Part shown: piece after piece, positions 23,527-32,194 of the stretch
Numbering within the stretch: the stretch's first letter is position 1
Layout of the letters: each line of letters starts with the position of its first letter
Position numbers and translations under genes: made by a program
Source: Paralimibaculum aggregatum
Lineage (GTDB): Bacteria > Pseudomonadota > Alphaproteobacteria > Rhodobacterales > Rhodobacteraceae
NCBI RefSeq assembly: GCF_030270585.1
Contig: NZ_BSYI01000029.1
Coordinates: 1-61,698 of the forward strand
Direction: 5' to 3'
DNA length: 61,698 nt
Notes under the pieces: generated by a model
What the model was told of the DNA's origin: nothing
The model's input: the letters and a program-made list of their open reading frames with translations, nothing else
Databases searched by the model: none

Positions 23527-24174
23527 TCAGCCGGCCCCCGGCAGCGGATGGCCGGGCATCAGGTCGTAGGGATGCGCCCAGCCGGGTTCCGCCTTCAGCC
23601 GCTCGCGCCAGGCGGCGAGATTGGGATACTCGGACCAGTCCACCGGGTATTCGCCCTCGTAGAAGAGGTAGCCCGCGCAGGAGAAATCCGCCGTCGAGAG
23701 CCAGTCGCAGGCGACCCAGTCGCGCCCCTTCATATGCGCGTCGAACACGCCCAGCGCCTTGCGTGCCCGCCCCTCGCAGAATCCAATCACCGCCGGGTCG
23801 CGCTTCTCCTCCGGCAGGAAGCGGGTCAGGAAGCGCCAGGTGCCGAGCATGCCGGAGAGCCGCTGGTTGTCCCAGATGATCCAGCGCAGCGCCTCGCGGG
23901 CATTCTCCGGGCCGGGATCGAAGACCCCGAGCGAGAGCGCCAGATAGTCGAGGATCACGCCCGACTGGCTGAGCACCTGCCCGCCCATCCGGTCGTGCTC
24001 GAGCACCGGCACCTCGCCCATCTCGTTCAGCGCCAGGAATCCCGGCGTCCGGGTCGCGCCGTTGAAGAAATCGACCCAGACCGGCGCCCAGTCGGCCTTC
24101 GCCATCGCCAGCATCAGCGCCGCCTTGTAGGCATTGCCCGATTGGGCGAAGCAGTGCAGTCGGTACTCGGCCAT
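23527..24174 (-). CDS. glutathione S-transferase family protein
   Basis: A 215-residue GST. The N-terminal thioredoxin-like domain reads MAEYRLHCFAQSGNAYKAAL, with Ser/Asn in the usual activation region, followed by GEVPVLEHDRMGGQVLSQSG (the cis-Pro and glutathione-binding segment). The C-terminal helical domain contains WVACDWLSTADFSCAGYLFY, the N-capping box region. The role in a beta-oxidation operon is unclear; detoxification or a glutathione-dependent step is possible. It starts 10 bases after the small hypothetical gene and ends one base before the GFA gene. Confidence 0.9.
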   Translation of the reverse strand: MAEYRLHCFAQSGNAYKAALMLAMAKADWAPVWVDFFNGATRTPGFLALNEMGEVPVLEHDRMGGQVLSQSGVILDYLALSLGVFDPGPENAREALRWIIWDNQRLSGMLGTWRFLTRFLPEEKRDPAVIGFCEGRARKALGVFDAHMKGRDWVACDWLSTADFSCAGYLFYEGEYPVDWSEYPNLAAWRERLKAEPGWAHPYDLMPGHPLPGAG

Positions 24175-24184
24175 CGCTGTCCCC

Positions 24185-24409
24185 TCAGTCTCGCTCGGGT
24201 TTCTCCGGCGCGCCGTATTCGGCGATGAACTCCCGGAACGCCGCGTCGAGCCGCGCCGCATCGGCATAATCGTCCAGCCGCTCGAGAAGCACCACCAGGA
24301 GATAGCTGTTCGAGAGCCCGTATTCGGCATTGAGCGCCCGCAGCCGGGCATGGGCCGCCCCGGTGAGGCTGGCCTGGAACCGCTTCGGCTTCTCCAGCCG
24401 CTTCGCCAT
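24185..24409 (-). CDS. small basic helical protein in the fad operon
   Basis: A 74-residue protein beginning MAKRLEKPKRFQASLTGAAH. The N-terminus is basic with a strand-like RFQASLT followed by two helices (HARLRALNAEYG, SNSYLLVVLLERLDDYAD), which is reminiscent of a ribbon-helix-helix DNA-binding fold, then an acidic tail. GGGAGG lies seven bases before the ATG. I do not recognise a family. If it binds DNA, it could regulate the fatty-acid operon locally. Confidence 0.6.
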   Translation of the reverse strand: MAKRLEKPKRFQASLTGAAHARLRALNAEYGLSNSYLLVVLLERLDDYADAARLDAAFREFIAEYGAPEKPERD

Positions 24410-24442
24410 GGCGCGCCTCCCTCCTTGTCTCGTCCCGCACCC

Positions 24443-24488
24443 GGCGCCGGGTGGGCGATGCCCGGTCCCGGCGCCAGGGCGGGGCGGG
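24443..24488 (-). terminator. 9-bp hairpin followed by G-rich tract, 3' of the acyl-CoA dehydrogenase gene
   Basis: GGCGCCGGG (24443-24451) and CCCGGCGCC (24467-24475) are perfect complements. Beside them lie GGGTGGGCG (24449-24457) and GGGCGGGGCGGG (24477-24488) on the plus strand, which is the template for the upstream acyl-CoA dehydrogenase gene ending at 24496. It resembles the hairpin-quadruplex elements elsewhere in the window but the G-runs are split between loop and flank. Confidence 0.45.
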
Positions 24489-24495
24489 CGCGGCA

Positions 24496-26292
24496 TCAGA
24501 ACGACGCGGCCGGCAGGTCCATCACCGGCTCGGCGCCGGTCTCGATGCGCGCGAGGTGCAGCTTCGTCGCCGGCAGCACCCGGCTCATGTAGAACCGCCC
24601 GGTGGCCAGCTTCGCCTCGTAATAGGCGGTGTCCTCCGTGCCCTCGGCCAGCGCCGCCGAGGCCGCCTTGGCCATGCGCGACCAGACCAGCGCCATGCAG
24701 ACATGGCCGAAGAGGTGCAGGAAATCCACCGCCCCGGCGAGCGCCGCATTGGGGTTCTTCATCCCCGCCTGCATGAAGAACATCGCCGCGCGCTGCAGAT
24801 CCTTCGAGGCCTCCTTCAGCGGCCCGAGGAACTGGTGCGCCAGGTGCAGGTCATCCTCGTTGTCGCGGATGTAGCCCTTCACGTAGTCGAAAAAGGTCAT
24901 GATCGGCTTGCCGCCCTTCAACCCCAGCTTGCGGCCGACGAGATCCAGCGCCTGCACCCCGGTGGTGCCTTCGTAGACCATGGCGATGCGCACGTCGCGC
25001 ACCAGCTGCTCCACCCCGGCGTCGCGGACATAGCCGGCGCCGCCGAGGACCTGCTGCGCCACGGTGGCGCTGCGGAAGCCCTCGTCGGTGAGGAACCCCT
25101 TCACCACCGGGGTCAGCAGCGCCACCATGTCGGCGGCGCGCTCGCGCTCGGCGGCGTCCGTGTGGCGGTGCTCGGCATCGTTGAGCATGGCGACCCAGGA
25201 GAGGAAGCCGGTGCCGCCCTCGGTGAAGGCCTTCTGCTCGAGCAGCATCCGGCGCACATCGGCATGGACGATGATCGGGTCCGCCGGCCCGTCCGGGTTC
25301 TGCGCCCCGGTGACCGCGCGGCCCTGCAGCCGCTCGCGCGCGAACTGCACCGCCTGGTCAGAGGCCGCCTGGGCCACCGCGAGCCCCTGCATGCCGACGA
25401 GCAGCCGCGCCTCGTTCATCATGGTGAACATGTTGCGCAGGCCCTTGGTCTCCTCGCCGACCAGCCAGCCGGTGGCGCCGTCATAGGCCATCGCGCAGGT
25501 GGCGCTGCCATGCAGGCCCATCTTGCGCTCGACCCCGGTGCAGCGGACCGCGTTGCGCGCGCCGGGTCTGCCCTCGGCATCGGGCAGGAACTTCGGCACC
25601 ACGAACATCGAGAGCCCGCGGGTGCCCGCCGGCGCGCCGGGGGTGCGAGCGAGCACGAGATGGACGATGTTTTCAGCGAGATCGTGCTCGCCGCTGGAGA
25701 TCCAGATCTTCTGCCCGGTGATCGACCATGCGCCTTCCGACCCCGGCTCGGCGCGGGTGGTGATCAGGCCGAGATCGGTGCCGCATTGCGGCTCGGTGAG
25801 GTTCATCGTGCCCATCCAGGCGCCGCTCGCGAGCGGCGGCAGATAGGTCCGCTTCTGGGCCTCGGTGCCATGGGCGTGCAGCGCCTTGTAGGCGCTGTGG
25901 GTGAGCCCGTGATACATCATGAAGGCCATGTTGGCGGCGGAGTTCAGCGTGCCGACCGCGAGGCCGAGCACCGAGGGCAGCCCCTGCCCGCCATAGTCCG
26001 GGTCGCATTCCAGCGCCGGCCAGCCGCCCTCGCGCAGCATGTCGTAGGCGGCGCGGAACCCCTCCGGCGTGGTCACCTCGCCATCCTCGCCGAGGCGGCA
26101 GCCCTGCGCATCGCCCACCGCGTTGAGCGGCTGCAGCACCTCGCGCGCGATCCGTCCCGCCTCCTCGAGCACCGATCCGGTGAAATCCGGCGTCAGCTCG
26201 GCATAGCCGGCGATGCCGGTCTCCTCCTGGAGCTTCAGCACCTCGTGCAGGACGAAGCGGTAGTCGCGCAGCGGCGGGCGGTACTCGTACAT
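24496..26292 (-). CDS. acyl-CoA dehydrogenase (long, DmdC-like subfamily)
   Basis: A 598-residue acyl-CoA dehydrogenase with an extended C-terminal domain, the size of the FadE-like enzymes found with DmdC. Features: FAD-contact motif [13 protein letters not shown] (about 165-178), [39 protein letters not shown], and [19 protein letters not shown] near residue 435, where the catalytic glutamate is expected. It should oxidise an acyl-CoA to its enoyl-CoA and pass electrons to ETF. DmdC acts on 3-methylthiopropionyl-CoA, and many relatives have other acyl-CoA preferences, so the substrate is open. GGGGAG precedes MYEYRPPL. It heads the fad operon. Confidence 0.9.
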   Translation of the reverse strand: MYEYRPPLRDYRFVLHEVLKLQEETGIAGYAELTPDFTGSVLEEAGRIAREVLQPLNAVGDAQGCRLGEDGEVTTPEGFRAAYDMLREGGWPALECDPDYGGQGLPSVLGLAVGTLNSAANMAFMMYHGLTHSAYKALHAHGTEAQKRTYLPPLASGAWMGTMNLTEPQCGTDLGLITTRAEPGSEGAWSITGQKIWISSGEHDLAENIVHLVLARTPGAPAGTRGLSMFVVPKFLPDAEGRPGARNAVRCTGVERKMGLHGSATCAMAYDGATGWLVGEETKGLRNMFTMMNEARLLVGMQGLAVAQAASDQAVQFARERLQGRAVTGAQNPDGPADPIIVHADVRRMLLEQKAFTEGGTGFLSWVAMLNDAEHRHTDAAERERAADMVALLTPVVKGFLTDEGFRSATVAQQVLGGAGYVRDAGVEQLVRDVRIAMVYEGTTGVQALDLVGRKLGLKGGKPIMTFFDYVKGYIRDNEDDLHLAHQFLGPLKEASKDLQRAAMFFMQAGMKNPNAALAGAVDFLHLFGHVCMALVWSRMAKAASAALAEGTEDTAYYEAKLATGRFYMSRVLPATKLHLARIETGAEPVMDLPAASF

Positions 26293-26478
26293 CGCGATCT
26301 CCCCTGGCGGCATGGCGCCGGCCGTGTCCGCAATGGCCCGGGTTGGCCCGGTGCCCCGGCAATCATGCCGTGTCGTTGGCCCGCCCGGGGCGCTGGCGGA
26401 TGGCTGGCCCCGGGGCGCGGGCGGCCGGCGTGTCGGGAAACCTCGCCGGATGGGCGCCGCCTTGGCGCCCGACGGGCG

Positions 26479-26877
26479 TCAGGGTGCGGTCTTGCGCGCG
26501 GTCTTGGCGGCGAGCAGCGCCTCGATCTGGTCCATCTGCGCGTCGAGATCGACCAGCGCAGCCTCCAGCTCGTCGCGCTTGGCGGCGAGCTCGGCACGGT
26601 GGCGCTTGGCGGCGGACAGGGTCGCGGAGAGCTGCGCGACCTGGCCGTCCTCACGGTCGTAGAGGTCGAGCAGGTCCTTGATCTCGGCCAGCGAGAAGCC
26701 GAAGCGCTTGCCGCGCAGGATCAGCTTCAGGCGTGCCCGGTCGCTGACGGTGAAGAGCCGGCGCTGACCCTGGCGATGCGGCGCCAGAAGCTCCTTCGAC
26801 TCGTAGTAGCGCAGGGTGCGCGGGGTGACGTCGAATTCGTCGCACAGCTCCCGGATACTGTAGGTGCGATCGGGCAT
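26479..26877 (-). CDS. MerR-family transcriptional regulator
   Basis: A 132-residue MerR protein. The helix-turn-helix is at residues 5-25 (YSIRELCDEFDVTPRTLRYY) and is followed by the typical wing (LLAPHRQGQRRLFTVSDRAR), GFSLAEIKDLLDLYD and an antiparallel dimerisation coiled coil from about residue 75 to 125. There is no cysteine-based metal site, so it is not a metal sensor of the classical kind. It precedes the fad operon on the same strand (186 bases to the acyl-CoA dehydrogenase start) and is divergent from two thioesterases, so it most likely senses an acyl-CoA and controls both. Confidence 0.9.
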   Translation of the reverse strand: MPDRTYSIRELCDEFDVTPRTLRYYESKELLAPHRQGQRRLFTVSDRARLKLILRGKRFGFSLAEIKDLLDLYDREDGQVAQLSATLSAAKRHRAELAAKRDELEAALVDLDAQMDQIEALLAAKTARKTAP

Positions 26878-26916
26878 GTCGTTGGGTCTCCTTGTCCTCG
26901 ATTGGCGCTGACATGG

Positions 26917-26938
26917 GACCCGCTGACGCCAGGGTCAA
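26917..26938 (-). promoter_or_regulatory. MerR-type operator dyad next to a -35-like TTGACC
   Basis: Read on the minus strand, TTGACC (26938-26933) is followed by the dyad GACCC-N10-GGGTC (26936-26917). A dyad placed in the spacer after a -35 hexamer is the classical MerR-family operator arrangement. It lies 40 bases before the MerR gene start. The -10 is poor, which would suit a regulator that must distort the spacer. GTCAGCG is repeated in the same region. Confidence 0.4.
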
Positions 26939-27125
26939 GCGGGCCGCCGCCCGATGTCGGCGCGAAATTAACATTACGTCGCGTGATCCAGCACAGACAA
27001 ACTTTACCATGCGTCTAGTATGCGAACTGCCGCGACGACGGCAACCATTACGTGAGCGCCACCGTGCTGGCCAGAGCAAGGCAGCCATGCTACCGGGGCC
27101 CCTTCAAAACCACGGAGGCCGCAAT

Positions 27126-27602
27126 ATGGCGGATCGCGAGGAGGACACGCTCGCCGCGTTCATCGGCGCCGGCGGCAGCTTCGAGGACGAGGGCGAGTTG
27201 CTCACCGCCCTGCCCCACAGCCGCGAGATCGGCATGCGCCTGCACGGCGCGAAGGACGGCGTGGCGCTGCTCTCGATCCCCTATGACGAACGGCTCGTGG
27301 GCGATCCGGAGACCGGCGTGCTGCATGGCGGCGTGATCACCGCGCTGCTCGACACCGCCTGCGGGCTCGCGGTGATGGCCTCGCGAACCCGGCTGACGGC
27401 CACCGCGACGCTCGACCTGCGGATCGACTACATGCGCCCGGCGACCCGCGGCTCGGCGGTGCGCGCCCGGGCCGAATGCTACCGGCTGACCCGCTCGATC
27501 GGCTTCGCCCGGGCGGTCGCCTTCCACGAGGACCCGGCCGATCCGGTGGCCTCCGCCGCCGGCGCCTTCATCCTCGAGCGGCCGAAGGAGGACGCGGCAT
27601 GA
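27126..27602 (+). CDS. PaaI-family thioesterase (first of a tandem pair)
   Basis: A 158-residue hotdog-fold protein. The central motif VLHGGVITALLDTACGLAVM (about residues 59-78) holds the HGG and the acidic residue characteristic of the PaaI/YigI-type acyl-CoA thioesterases. GGAGG lies seven bases before the ATG at 27126. It hydrolyses an acyl-CoA thioester; the acyl group is unknown. It overlaps the second thioesterase by ATGA, so the two may form a hetero-oligomer. It is divergent from the MerR regulator. Confidence 0.88.
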   Translation: MADREEDTLAAFIGAGGSFEDEGELLTALPHSREIGMRLHGAKDGVALLSIPYDERLVGDPETGVLHGGVITALLDTACGLAVMASRTRLTATATLDLRIDYMRPATRGSAVRARAECYRLTRSIGFARAVAFHEDPADPVASAAGAFILERPKEDAA

Positions 27603-28084
27603 ACGGCCTGGCCGAACGCGAGGCGGCGCGCGCCCAGGCGCTCGCCCGGCTAACCGAGGCGGTGCCCTACAATCGCCATCTCGCGGTGCGCTTCGACCGG
27701 CTCGGCGACGAGCTGACCGCGCGGCTGCCGTTCCGCGACGACCTGGTGGGCAACCCGCTGCTGCCGGCGCTGCATGGCGGGGTGATCGGCGCCTTTCTCG
27801 AGATCACCGCGCTGATGCAGCTGGCCTGGGACCAGGCGCTGGCGGCGATGGATGCCGGCGGCGACACGGCGGCCGAGATCGCCGCCGGGCGCTTCCCGCC
27901 GATGCCGAAGACGGTGGACATCACGGTGGACTACCTGCGCCCCGGCCGCCCGCGCGAGAGCTTCGCCCGCGCCCGGGTGCAGAAGGCCGGGCGGCGGGTC
28001 GCGCATCTCCATGTCGAGGCCTGGCAGGAAGAACGCCTGCGCCCGATCGCCATGCTGCGCGGCAACTTCCTGATGCAGGACTGA
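27599..28084 (+). CDS. PaaI-family thioesterase (second of a tandem pair)
   Basis: A 161-residue hotdog protein with LPALHGGVIGAFLEITALMQ (about residues 55-74) as the active-site helix and ITVDYLRPGRPRESFARARV as the conserved strand. It has a loop insertion (AAMDAGGDTAAEIAAGRFPP) not present in its neighbour. The tandem arrangement, with coupled start (ATGA), suggests partner subunits or two chain-length specificities. Control by the divergent MerR regulator is likely. Confidence 0.88.
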   Translation: MNGLAEREAARAQALARLTEAVPYNRHLAVRFDRLGDELTARLPFRDDLVGNPLLPALHGGVIGAFLEITALMQLAWDQALAAMDAGGDTAAEIAAGRFPPMPKTVDITVDYLRPGRPRESFARARVQKAGRRVAHLHVEAWQEERLRPIAMLRGNFLMQD

Positions 28085-28186
28085 TCGCAGAGGCGGCGGC
28101 GGCGCCGCGCCGAAACGCCTCCGCTGACAAGCCCCCGCGCCGGTGCTATGGCTCGGCCCCGGATCCGCGCGCAGGAGGAGGAGCCC

Positions 28187-28825
28187 ATGGCCGCACAGCC
28201 CCAGATCGAGCTTCGCAACATCTTCCCCACCCCCATCGCGATCTTCCACATGCCCGATGCCGCGCGCCTCAACGACGCGCTCGAGGCCGCGATCCTCGCC
28301 AAGGAGGCCGAGACCGCCTCGGTGCACCACTCCAACTGGGGCGGCTGGCAGAGCCCGCACGACCTCGATGTCTGGGGCGGGCCGGAGGCGGTCGCGGTGA
28401 TCGAGACGGCGCAGCAGATCGCCGGCAAGCTCACCTGCGACCGGCAGGGCCGGCCGGTCGCGCCGCGCTGGGCGATGAACGCCTGGGCCAATGTCAACCG
28501 GCAGGGCCAGGGCAACGAGTTCCACACCCATCCCGGCGCCTTCTGGTCGGCCACCTACTACGTGCGCGACGGCGGCGTCGCGGCCGATCCGTCGCTCGGC
28601 GGCGAGTTCGAGATCGCCGATCCGCGCGGCATCGCGCCGGCCATGCTGGCGCCGCAGCTCACCATCGCCACCCGCGGCGCCGGCTCGATGGGGGTGAGCG
28701 AGACGGTGCGCCCGGTCGAGGGCATGCTGATGCTGTTCCCCTCCTGGCTGTCGCATGGCGTGCGGCCCTACAACGGCGACCGGCTGCGCATCTCCATCGC
28801 GCTCAACCTCACCCCGATGCCGTGA
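28187..28825 (+). CDS. 2OG-Fe(II) oxygenase-like protein (TIGR02466 type)
   Basis: A 212-residue protein resembling the TIGR02466/2OG-FeII_Oxy_5 group. It opens with IELRNIFPTPIAIFHMP, the usual strand, and has WANVNRQGQGNEFHTHPGAF (histidines near residues 111 and 113) and a C-terminal LFPSWLSHGVRPYNGDRLRI, consistent with a distal histidine and an arginine that binds 2-oxoglutarate. GGAGGAGGAG lies before the ATG at 28187. Substrate unknown; prolyl or amino-acid hydroxylation is possible. It overlaps the MATE gene by GTGA. Confidence 0.8.
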   Translation: MAAQPQIELRNIFPTPIAIFHMPDAARLNDALEAAILAKEAETASVHHSNWGGWQSPHDLDVWGGPEAVAVIETAQQIAGKLTCDRQGRPVAPRWAMNAWANVNRQGQGNEFHTHPGAFWSATYYVRDGGVAADPSLGGEFEIADPRGIAPAMLAPQLTIATRGAGSMGVSETVRPVEGMLMLFPSWLSHGVRPYNGDRLRISIALNLTPMP

Positions 28826-30189
28826 CCGCGGCGGCCGGCCCGGCCCCCGCCGAGCGGGGCGCCATCACCCATCGCCGGGTCGCCGCCATCGCGCTGCCGG
28901 TGGTGCTCTCGAACGCCACCGTGCCGCTGCAGGGCGCAATCGACACCGCCATCGTCGGCAATCTCGGCGAGACCGCCTTCCTCGCCGCGGTGGCGATCGG
29001 CGCGGTGATCGTCTCGCTGCTGTTCAACTCGTTCAACTTCCTGCAGATGGGCTGCTCCGGCCTCACCGCGCAGGCGCTCGGCGCCGGCGACTTCGGGCGG
29101 GTGCTCAACACCGGGCTCCGCGCGCTGCTGCTGGCGGCGGCCATCGCGCTGCTGCTCAACCTCGCGCGGCCGCTGATCCTGCCGGCCGGGCTGGCGATCT
29201 TCGAGGGCTCGGCAGAGGCCGAGCGGCTCGCCGGGGCCTATGTCTCGATCCGGCTCTGGGGTGCGCCGGCCGAGCTCGCCAATCTCGCGCTGATTGGCTG
29301 GTTCACCGGGCAGGAACTCACCCGGCGGCTGTTCGAGCTGCAGGCGGTGGTCTCGGTGGTCAACGTGGCGCTGAATTTCCTCTTCGCGGTCGGCCTCGGC
29401 TGGGGGGTGGAGGGGATCGCCCTCGGCACCGCGCTTGCGGCCTATGCCGGGCTCGCGGTCGGGCTCTGGCGGCTGCGCCGGCGCGCCCGCGAGATCGCAC
29501 CGGCAGGCTGGCGGCCGGATCCCGCCCGGCTGGCCCGCCGCGACGAGCTTGCCCGGATGGTGGCGCTCAACCGCGACATCTTCATCCGCACGATCTGCCT
29601 CACCGGCAGCTTCGCCTGGCTCGCCCGGCTCGGCTCGACCCAGGGCGATGCGGTGCTCTCGGCCAATGGCGTGCTGATGCAGTTCGTCAACATCGCGGCC
29701 CATGCGCTCGACGGGTTCGCCATGGCGGCGGAGACGCTGGTCGGCCAGGCGCTCGGCGCCGGCGACCGCGCCAGGCTGCGCCGGGCGGTGGTGGTGAGCG
29801 GCACCGCGGCGCTCGGCCTGGCGGCGCTCTATGCCGCCGTAGCCACGCTCGGCGCGGAGTCGATCATCGGGCTCTTCACCAATGTGCCGGAGGTGCGCGA
29901 GGTGGCCCTCGCCCATGCCTTCTGGGCCACCTGCCTGCCGCTGGTGGCGGTGCTCGCCTACCAGCTCGACGGGGTCTTCATCGGTGCCGCCGAGGGCCCG
30001 GGGATGCGCAATGCGATGCTGATCTCGACGCTCGCCTTCGTGCCGCTCGGCTGGGGCCTCACCGCTGCGCTCGGCAATCACGGGCTCTGGCTGGCGCTCT
30101 GGATCTACATGGCGATGCGCGCCCTGACCCTCGCCCTGCGCTATCCTGCGCTTGAAATGCGGGCTGAAGGCGTTCACCTTTCCCCATGA
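28822..30189 (+). CDS. MATE-family (DinF-like) multidrug/solute exporter
   Basis: A 455-residue membrane protein with twelve predicted helices in two similar halves, the MATE architecture. Motifs: PVVLSNATVPLQGAIDTAIV near the first helices, GYFTGQ-like LALIGWFTGQELTRRL, and the second-half NAVLMQ-like ANGVLMQFVNIAAHALDGFA. These drug/Na or H antiporters export cationic compounds. It starts with GTG inside the preceding stop (GTGA), indicating coupling with the oxygenase-like gene; the cotranscription suggests the oxygenase product could be exported, which is inference. Confidence 0.9.
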   Translation: MTAAAGPAPAERGAITHRRVAAIALPVVLSNATVPLQGAIDTAIVGNLGETAFLAAVAIGAVIVSLLFNSFNFLQMGCSGLTAQALGAGDFGRVLNTGLRALLLAAAIALLLNLARPLILPAGLAIFEGSAEAERLAGAYVSIRLWGAPAELANLALIGWFTGQELTRRLFELQAVVSVVNVALNFLFAVGLGWGVEGIALGTALAAYAGLAVGLWRLRRRAREIAPAGWRPDPARLARRDELARMVALNRDIFIRTICLTGSFAWLARLGSTQGDAVLSANGVLMQFVNIAAHALDGFAMAAETLVGQALGAGDRARLRRAVVVSGTAALGLAALYAAVATLGAESIIGLFTNVPEVREVALAHAFWATCLPLVAVLAYQLDGVFIGAAEGPGMRNAMLISTLAFVPLGWGLTAALGNHGLWLALWIYMAMRALTLALRYPALEMRAEGVHLSP

Positions 30190-30201
30190 CTGGTATTCCA
30201 A

Positions 30202-30227
30202 TTTGCGCTGGCATACACTCGCGCAAA
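30202..30227. repeat. inverted repeat TTTGCGC-N12-GCGCAAA
   Basis: Seven-base arms 30202-30208 and 30221-30227 lie just after the MATE gene and 28 bases before the start of the secreted protein gene. It may be a terminator stem for MATE or an operator for the next gene. The surrounding 65 bases are notably less GC-rich than neighbouring DNA. Confidence 0.4.
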
Positions 30228-30254
30228 AATCTGGGATGTAAGGCGGGGTGCATC

Positions 30255-30680
30255 ATGAAATGGATCGTCATGCCAGCAATGCTGGCGGGTGTTTTTGCGT
30301 TTTCAGTCCCGGCCGCCGGCCAGCCGCTGAATGGCTGCTGGCATTACAGCGATGGCAGCGTTTTCTCCACCGTGTGCTTCAATGGCAGCGCCGGCGGAAC
30401 GTTCAATCTCGAATATGCTCTCGAGGATCCGAACCAGGGGCTGGTCAAGGGCTCCTGCAACGGCGTCATCGAGGTCAGCGAGATGGCCGATCCCCGGGTG
30501 GTCTTCTCCGTGCCCTATCAGGAGGACGCCTGCCGGCAGGAGGATCAGGTGTTCCGCGTCGCCAAGCGCGACTACACCTGCGAGCGGACCGACGCCCGCA
30601 AGATGCTCTGCAACCTCACCGTCTATTACGACGACGGCACGATCTTCAGCGAGGCCGTGGATATCGAATACGCCCGCTGA
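30255..30680 (+). CDS. small Cys-rich secreted protein
   Basis: A 141-residue protein with a signal peptide (MKWIVMPAMLAGVFAFSVPA, cleavage after AAG near residue 22). The mature part holds six cysteines (GCWHYS, TVCF, GSCNG, DACRQ, YTCER, MLCNL), enough for three disulfides, and many aromatic residues and beta-like segments. I do not recognise the family. The base composition is slightly less GC-rich than neighbours. A GGCGGGG ribosome site lies upstream. It is alone between MATE and pyrD. Confidence 0.72.
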   Translation: MKWIVMPAMLAGVFAFSVPAAGQPLNGCWHYSDGSVFSTVCFNGSAGGTFNLEYALEDPNQGLVKGSCNGVIEVSEMADPRVVFSVPYQEDACRQEDQVFRVAKRDYTCERTDARKMLCNLTVYYDDGTIFSEAVDIEYAR

Positions 30681-30719
30681 GCCCCGGCTCCCGCCCCTGC
30701 CGCACCCGGCGGCCAGGGT

Positions 30720-31775
30720 TCAGGCATCCCGGCCCACCGCATCCGCCAGCGATCCGACGCCATCGGCCTCCAGCAGCCCGGCGAGGTCGCGGGCAATCTT
30801 CCCCGCCAGCGACAGCCCCTCATAGGCGAGCGCCGTGTAGAGCTGCACCGCACTCGCGCCCGCGCGGATCTTGGCATGGGCATCCGCCGCGCTGGCGATG
30901 CCGCCGACGCCGATGATCGGCAGCCGCCCGCCGGTGAGCCGGTAGAGCGCCCGCACCACCTCGGTCGAGCGCGCCATCAGCGGCCGGCCCGAGAGCCCGC
31001 CGGTCTCCACCGCCAGCGGGCTCGCGAGCCCCTCCCGCGCGGTGGTGGTGTTGGTGGCGATCAGCCCGTCGAGCGGCAGCGCCCGTGCCACCTCGGCGAT
31101 GTCGGCGAGTTCTGCATCGGCGAGATCCGGCGCGATCTTCAGGAACACCGGCTTCGCGGGCCCCAGCCCGGCGCGGCGCTCCAGCACGCCCTCGAGCAGC
31201 CGCTCCAGCGCCGCCCGGCCCTGCAGTTCGCGCAGCCGCTCGGTGTTGGGCGAGGAGACGTTGACGGTGAAGAAATCTCCGAAGGGATAGAGCCGGGCCA
31301 GCACCGCGGCATAATCCGCCGCACGGTCGTCGCTGTCCTTGTTGGCGCCGAGATTGACCCCGATCACGCCGGTCACGCCGGCGCTGCGGGCGGCCTCGAG
31401 CCGGCGCGCCACCGCTTCCATCCCGTCATTGTTGAAGCCGAAGCGGTTGATCGCCGCGCCGTCCTCGCGCAGGCGGAAGAGCCGCGGGCGCGGATTGCCG
31501 GGCTGCGGCCGCGGGGTGACGGCGCCGATCTCGGCAAAGCCCGGCCCGGCGCGCAGGATTGCACCGATGGCCGCCGCGTTCTTGTCGAAACCGGCGGCGA
31601 TGCCCACCGGGTTGGGCAGCTCGAGCCCGGCCAGCCGGGTCGCCAGCCGCGGCGCCGTCACCGGGCCGCCGGACGGCCCGAGCCCCGCCGCCAGCGCCCG
31701 CAGCGCCAGCCCGTGCGCCCGCTCGGCATCGAGCAGGCCGAGCGCCCGCAGCCCCGCCCGCTCGAGCGCGCTCAT
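30720..31775 (-). CDS. pyrD: dihydroorotate dehydrogenase (quinone), class 2
   Basis: A 351-residue class 2 enzyme of pyrimidine synthesis, oxidising dihydroorotate to orotate with a membrane quinone. Signature [15 protein letters not shown] (about 58-72), [11 protein letters not shown], and [17 protein letters not shown], where the serine is the class 2 catalytic base. The N-terminal 40 residues form the membrane-contact helices. The C-terminus [20 protein letters not shown] binds FMN phosphate. It shares ATGA with the DUF952 gene, so the two are co-translated. Confidence 0.96.
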   Translation of the reverse strand: MSALERAGLRALGLLDAERAHGLALRALAAGLGPSGGPVTAPRLATRLAGLELPNPVGIAAGFDKNAAAIGAILRAGPGFAEIGAVTPRPQPGNPRPRLFRLREDGAAINRFGFNNDGMEAVARRLEAARSAGVTGVIGVNLGANKDSDDRAADYAAVLARLYPFGDFFTVNVSSPNTERLRELQGRAALERLLEGVLERRAGLGPAKPVFLKIAPDLADAELADIAEVARALPLDGLIATNTTTAREGLASPLAVETGGLSGRPLMARSTEVVRALYRLTGGRLPIIGVGGIASAADAHAKIRAGASAVQLYTALAYEGLSLAGKIARDLAGLLEADGVGSLADAVGRDA

Positions 31776-32134
31776 GCCGTCCCGTCGCGCGCGCTGGCCC
31801 AGCCGGGAATCGCGTGGCGGCCGTCCGGCCCCAGCGGCAGGGGCTCGGCACGGGCCACCGCCTCGGCCCGGAGCGCGCCATAGAGATGCGGGAACAGATC
31901 GCCGCCGCGCGCCGGCTCCCATTCCAGCGCCGCCTCGACCGCCGCCACCGGCACCGCGAGGAGCCAGAGCCCGTCCTGCCCGGCGAAATGCTTCGCCGCC
32001 GTGCCCGGAAGCTGCGCGGCGGTGCTGAAATGGATGAACCCGTCGGCAATGTCGGCGGCGGAGCCCTGGAAGGCCCCGAGCCGGCGCAGCTCGTCGTGTT
32101 CGTCCTCGGTCAGGATCTTGAAGATCTCGGTCAT
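31772..32134 (-). CDS. DUF952 protein
   Basis: A 120-residue member of DUF952, which has a fold related to ADP-ribosyltransferases. It contains [20 protein letters not shown], then [20 protein letters not shown], and [20 protein letters not shown] near the C-terminus, all hallmark segments. The biological role is unknown. It is translated together with pyrD by ATGA overlap, a frequent arrangement in this group of bacteria. Confidence 0.85.
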   Translation of the reverse strand: MTEIFKILTEDEHDELRRLGAFQGSAADIADGFIHFSTAAQLPGTAAKHFAGQDGLWLLAVPVAAVEAALEWEPARGGDLFPHLYGALRAEAVARAEPLPLGPDGRHAIPGWASARDGTA

Positions 32135-32194
32135 CGCGGGTCTTAGATTACGACGCGGGGCGGCAGGTCAACCCTGCAATCCGGCGCAGGCCCC

